Positions 5,434-8,203 of a stretch of DNA of 8,203 bases are shown piece after piece (within the stretch, counting starts at the first letter, position 1; every line of letters begins with the position of its first letter). The translations under genes and the position numbers were made by a program. This DNA is from Acidocella sp. (GTDB lineage: Bacteria > Pseudomonadota > Alphaproteobacteria > Acetobacterales > Acetobacteraceae): assembly GCA_028687415.1 (NCBI GenBank), contig JAQUAC010000090.1:1-8203 (forward strand), written 5' to 3'. Under the pieces are notes generated by a model. That model did no database searches. It saw only the letters and a list, made by a program, of their open reading frames with translations, and had not been told where the DNA came from.

Positions 5434-6681
5434 TCAGCGCGCGGGGGGCAGCGCGTCCGGCGGCAGAATCCAGGAGCGTGTGCGGGCGAAATGCACGAAC
5501 CAGCGGCGGGACTGCCGGGCCCAGTTGTCGGATTGCGCCTTGCCCCAGCCGCCTTGCGCCACCGTGGTGCGCTGCCGCCAGCCGGTGACGATGGCGGCGA
5601 TCTTCTGCGCCCGCGCACTCCAGGTATAGTTTTGGCTATCCGCCCGTGCGCCCGCGGAGAGGCGGTTGGCGAGCGCATCGTCGCCGGTCAACGCCGTCAG
5701 CCCGGCCACCAGCGCTTCCAGCGAATCCGGTTGAACCAGCAGGGCGGTCTCGTCATTCTTCAGCACTTCCGCCACGTCCGGTGTGTTGCCCGCCAAAATC
5801 GGGCGGCCCGAGCCGAGATAGAAGAACAGCTTCAGCGGCAGTACCGTGGAGCCGAACTTGGCCAGCGGCTGTAGCGAGGGCGGAATCAGCAGCACGTCCG
5901 CCGCGTAGATGTATTGCCCCAGCGTTGCCTCGGTCTGCCAGGGGACGATACGGATATTCGGCACGTTCTTCGCCGCCAGCTCCACCGGCCCCTCGCCGTA
6001 AGAACCGACGAACAGGAACAGCAGGTCCGGCAGTTGCTTCGCGGCCTCAATGACCAGCTCCAACCCCTTCTTGTGGTTCACGCGGCCCGTATACACCACG
6101 GTTTTGCGCTCCACCGGCACGCCGATCTGGCGCTTGGCGTCCTCCAGCGGAATGGGTGCCTGGAAGCGCGCGGGCTCGAAGCCATTATGCACGCAGCGCA
6201 GCTTCTCCGCCGGCACGCCGAGCTCGATGTATTTCTGCCGCGTGTATTCCGAGTGGCAGATGCTGCCCAGGAAACGCTGGTGGCAGAACAGCTTGTAGAG
6301 CCAGTGCTGCAGCGGCGGGATCTGGTCCGGCCAGGGGCGGTAATGGTCGAACACCACGTGCTGGCCGAACAGGATGGACATCCACGCCACCCAAAGGTTG
6401 CGGGTATAGACAAGGTCCGCCGCGCGGAACTCCCGGCGCAGCACGATGGTCAGCCCGCAGAGGAAGTGCCGCAGCGCCGCCGGGGCCAGTGGCGCCCATG
6501 CCTGCACGATGGGCATGTCCGCCAGCTCGCTCACGGCCGCGCGCGTGGATTTGTCTGAAACCGGGGCGTGCAGCCAGCAGCCGGAGGTGTAGGGGGCCAG
6601 GTATTTTGCGGTTGTTACAAAAACTTCGGCATCGGCCTCGGCGTTGGGCAGAGGGTTTTCAAAGGCGAACAGGATTTTCAT
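5434..6681 (-). CDS. GT4-like glycosyltransferase with altered EX7E region
   Basis: A 415-residue GT-B glycosyltransferase from the ATG at 6681 (MKILFAFENPLPN). A GTG at 6738 is in frame but would add 19 Arg/Pro-rich residues before a natural GT4 N-terminus, and the hairpins argue that this part is leader. Motifs: LVYTRNLW (90-97), CHSEYTRQKY (142-151), VHNGFEP (164-170), YTGRVNHKKGLELVIEAA (197-214), FVGSYGEGP (224-232), ADVLLIPPS (261-269) and LPLKLFFYLGSGRPILAGN (281-299). In most relatives the last reads 'PLKLFEY': the Glu that ends the EX7E motif and binds the nucleotide-sugar ribose is Phe287 here. The last ~50 residues are a Trp/Arg-rich tail (WFVHFARTRSWILPP) beyond the usual domain and may be a membrane contact. 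It is the first gene of a two-gene leftward unit and directly abuts the flippase. Donor and acceptor are unknown. Confidence 0.88.
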   Translation of the reverse strand: MKILFAFENPLPNAEADAEVFVTTAKYLAPYTSGCWLHAPVSDKSTRAAVSELADMPIVQAWAPLAPAALRHFLCGLTIVLRREFRAADLVYTRNLWVAWMSILFGQHVVFDHYRPWPDQIPPLQHWLYKLFCHQRFLGSICHSEYTRQKYIELGVPAEKLRCVHNGFEPARFQAPIPLEDAKRQIGVPVERKTVVYTGRVNHKKGLELVIEAAKQLPDLLFLFVGSYGEGPVELAAKNVPNIRIVPWQTEATLGQYIYAADVLLIPPSLQPLAKFGSTVLPLKLFFYLGSGRPILAGNTPDVAEVLKNDETALLVQPDSLEALVAGLTALTGDDALANRLSAGARADSQNYTWSARAQKIAAIVTGWRQRTTVAQGGWGKAQSDNWARQSRRWFVHFARTRSWILPPDALPPAR

Positions 6682-6698
6682 AACAGACCATAAAAATA

Positions 6699-6715
6699 CC
6701 GGCCGGAGGGGCCGG
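6699..6715 (-). terminator. Terminator-like hairpin in the leader of the leftward GT4 gene
   Basis: On the minus strand CCGGCC (6715-6710), loop CCTCC and GGCCGG (6704-6699) are followed by TATTTTTA (6698-6691). The shape is that of an intrinsic terminator, yet the ATG of the glycosyltransferase comes at 6681, only 17 bases after the stem. It is therefore a candidate leader attenuator, or a device that blocks read-through from further right. The loop CCTCC equals the anti-Shine-Dalgarno core; read on the plus strand the same loop is GGAGG. Confidence 0.45.
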
Positions 6716-6732
6716 GTGCGTCGGGAAGCCGG

Positions 6733-6750
6733 GCGCACGGGGCCGTGCGC
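6733..6750. repeat. Perfect 8-bp GC inverted repeat in the divergent spacer
   Basis: GCGCACGG (6733-6740) and CCGTGCGC (6743-6750) are perfect reverse complements separated by GG. The repeat lies just upstream of the terminator-like hairpin on the leftward transcript, so two stable stems would stand in tandem in that leader. It could also be a protein-binding dyad between the two divergent genes. Confidence 0.5.
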
Positions 6751-6759
6751 GGGTGCGGC

Positions 6760-6788
6760 AAACTATGCCCATACGGCACGGGGATCAA
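6760..6788 (-). promoter_or_regulatory. Weak candidate promoter for the leftward GT4-flippase unit
   Basis: On the minus strand TTGATC (6788-6783) matches TTGACA at four positions. TAGTTT (6765-6760) sits 17 bases on, and CATAGT (6767-6762) sits 15 bases on. The -10 matches are poor. If correct, transcription would start near 6752 and both hairpins (6750-6733 and 6715-6699) would lie in the leader. This is a by-eye suggestion only. Confidence 0.2.
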
Positions 6789-6859
6789 TAGAGCCCGGCG
6801 GATGGCGCAATGCTGCACCTTCCGCTACGCAGGGGTGGGATATCACGCGGGGAGGCGTC

Positions 6860-8203
6860 TTGTACGACCAGACTGGCCGGCCAATGGGTGCGGCAGACAC
6901 AGGTGAGCGCATATGGGCCATCGCCGCTCTGGTTTTGGCCGTGCTGGTTCTGGCCGTGGGGTGGCCGCTGCTGCTGCGCAGCGGCACGGGCTTGCAGCTC
7001 GACTATGACGAGGGTTGGAACGCCGCCCGCGCGCAAAGCGCTGCGCACTGGCTGCCGCTTTATGCCGCGCCGCCAGGGCTGGATATCACCAATTATCCGC
7101 CGCTCTCCTTTCACATCATCGGCCTGCTCAGCCGCCTGACCGGCGACGCGACGATGACCGGGCGGTTTCTCTCCCTCGTTGCCCTGGCCGCGCTCGTCCT
7201 GCTTGTCCGCGCCATCACCCGGCAATTCACCGCCGCCCGCCATGCCGGCGCCTGTGCCGCGCTGCTCTTTATGCTGTGGATGGCGCTGTGGATGCCGAAC
7301 CGCATCGGGGTGAACGACCCGCAGCTGCTGGGTATGGTGTTCGAGGTGCTGGGGCTCTATGCCGCCGTTTCTGGTCGCAAGGCCTGGACCTCAGCGCCGC
7401 TTTTCGCGCTGGCGCTGTTCACCAAGCATAATCTTGTCGCCATGCCGTTCGGGGTGGGGCTGAGCCTGCTGGTGGACCGGCGCTGGCGGCGGCTGGTGGC
7501 TTGGCTGGCGGCGGGGGCGCTGGCCGTTATGGCCTTGTACTTGGCCACGCTGGCGGCTGACGGGCCGTATTTCCTGGTAAATCTGCTGCAACCGCGCGCC
7601 TACAAACTGGCCGATGCGCTCAGCCAAAGCAGCACCTATTTGCTGATTTTTTTGCCGTTCATCCTGCTTGCGGGTGTTTGGGTGTACCGCAACCGGCACG
7701 ATGCGCGGCGCCGCCCGCTGGTGTGGAGTTGGCTTGCCGCGCACGCCCTCGCTATTTTCTTCTCCGGCGGCGACGGCGCCGCGCGCAACATGTTCTTCGA
7801 GGCCATTCTCCTCGATGCCGTCATCGCCGTGATCGCCGGCTGCGACTATCTCGCCCGAAACCCGGCGCTCACGCTCGGGCGTGCTTTGTTGCTCTGCCTG
7901 TTGCCGATGCTGTTTCCCCTCAGCCAGCTACCTGGGCGCATGGCCTCGGGCATGGCCGAATGGCGGCAGCTGCCACAGGCCCAGACGGCATTCGTCGGCG
8001 GCGTGGATCTGCTGCGGGGCGTGCCGGGGCCAGCTTTGTGCGAGAACCTGCTGATGTGCGAGCGGGCCGGCAAGTCATCCGCGTTTGATCCGTATTACAT
8101 GCTCGATCAGATCAGGCTGGGCAAGATTGAGGCGCAGGACATCACTGTCATGGCGGTGACGCAGCGTTTCGGCGCGGTCGAGATCGGCAGTACGGACGCG
8201 CCG
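6860..8203 (+). CDS. GT-C membrane glycosyltransferase (GT39/ArnT-like), cut by right edge
   Basis: 448 codons are open to the window end with no stop. After a short cytoplasmic tail, TM1 (RIWAIAALVLAVLVLAVGWPLLL, 17-39) leads into a periplasmic loop with LDYDEGWNA (47-55; Asp50-Glu51 is the acidic pair typical of GT-C catalytic loops) and ITNYPPLSFHIIG (76-88). About eight to ten further helices follow. A soluble-looking part then starts near residue 370, with LCENLLMCERAGKSSAFDPYYM, a motif seen in several GT-C proteins. These enzymes use polyprenyl-phosphate sugars in the periplasm to extend or decorate lipid-linked glycans. TTG at 6860 is chosen because GGGGAGG (6849-6855) lies four bases before it. 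ATG at 6884 lacks a Shine-Dalgarno. A GTG at 6716 with GGAGG (6705-6709) is also in frame and would add 48 low-complexity residues. It is divergent from the GT4-flippase unit and probably serves the same glycan. Confidence 0.85.
   Translation, partial: MYDQTGRPMGAADTGERIWAIAALVLAVLVLAVGWPLLLRSGTGLQLDYDEGWNAARAQSAAHWLPLYAAPPGLDITNYPPLSFHIIGLLSRLTGDATMTGRFLSLVALAALVLLVRAITRQFTAARHAGACAALLFMLWMALWMPNRIGVNDPQLLGMVFEVLGLYAAVSGRKAWTSAPLFALALFTKHNLVAMPFGVGLSLLVDRRWRRLVAWLAAGALAVMALYLATLAADGPYFLVNLLQPRAYKLADALSQSSTYLLIFLPFILLAGVWVYRNRHDARRRPLVWSWLAAHALAIFFSGGDGAARNMFFEAILLDAVIAVIAGCDYLARNPALTLGRALLLCLLPMLFPLSQLPGRMASGMAEWRQLPQAQTAFVGGVDLLRGVPGPALCENLLMCERAGKSSAFDPYYMLDQIRLGKIEAQDITVMAVTQRFGAVEIGSTDAP

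Noticed and set aside
5386..6683. Open frames on the plus strand opposite the second GT4 gene, including 5914-6558
   Set aside because: Antisense to an intact glycosyltransferase with conserved motifs; no domain and no start signal.
6810..7431. Two plus-strand frames (6810-7139 and 7015-7431) overlapping the GT-C gene
   Set aside because: The correct frame runs from 6860 to the window end without a stop and encodes the GT-C transmembrane pattern and motifs; these are its shadows.

Overview
The window is a GC-rich, gene-dense stretch of an alphaproteobacterial chromosome. Protein style, codon use and gene content would fit an acidophilic or acetic-acid-type member of the Acetobacteraceae, but that family placement is inference. 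No rRNA, tRNA, CRISPR array, transposase or phage gene was seen.

Layout: (1) The left edge (1-167, minus) carries the first 55 codons of an LptF-type permease of the lipopolysaccharide-export ABC transporter, read from a TTG start. (2) A 256-base divergent spacer (168-423) holds two perfect 7-bp inverted repeats and a weak candidate promoter. (3) A rightward block follows: a small acyl carrier protein (424-675), a PLP-dependent serine palmitoyltransferase (679-1905), a GT4 glycosyltransferase (1948-3084) and a PIG-L/LmbE-type zinc deacetylase (3081-3836, ATGA overlap with the glycosyltransferase). (4) A 97-base convergent spacer contains terminator-like hairpins. (5) A leftward block holds a second GT4 glycosyltransferase (5434-6681) followed without a gap by a Wzx/MOP-type lipid-linked glycan flippase (3934-5433). 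(6) A divergent spacer (6682-6859) contains two GC hairpins; one looks like an intrinsic terminator placed just before the leftward glycosyltransferase. (7) A rightward GT-C membrane glycosyltransferase (6860 onward) runs off the right edge.

How it may work together: ACP plus serine palmitoyltransferase is the committed step of bacterial sphingolipid synthesis, with the dedicated ACP probably presenting the acyl chain. The coupled GT4 and PIG-L pair repeats the logic of GPI, mycothiol and bacillithiol synthesis: a GT4 enzyme adds GlcNAc and a PIG-L enzyme removes the acetyl group to leave glucosamine. In this setting the simplest hypothesis is an amino-sugar-modified sphingolipid. The second GT4, the flippase and the GT-C enzyme look like assembly, translocation and periplasmic extension of a lipid-linked glycan. 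An LPS-export permease gene next door adds an outer-membrane theme. Ceramide synthase, ceramide reductase, acyl-ACP synthetase, a polymerase and an initiating glycosyltransferase are not in the window, so the link between the lipid and glycan halves is inferred.
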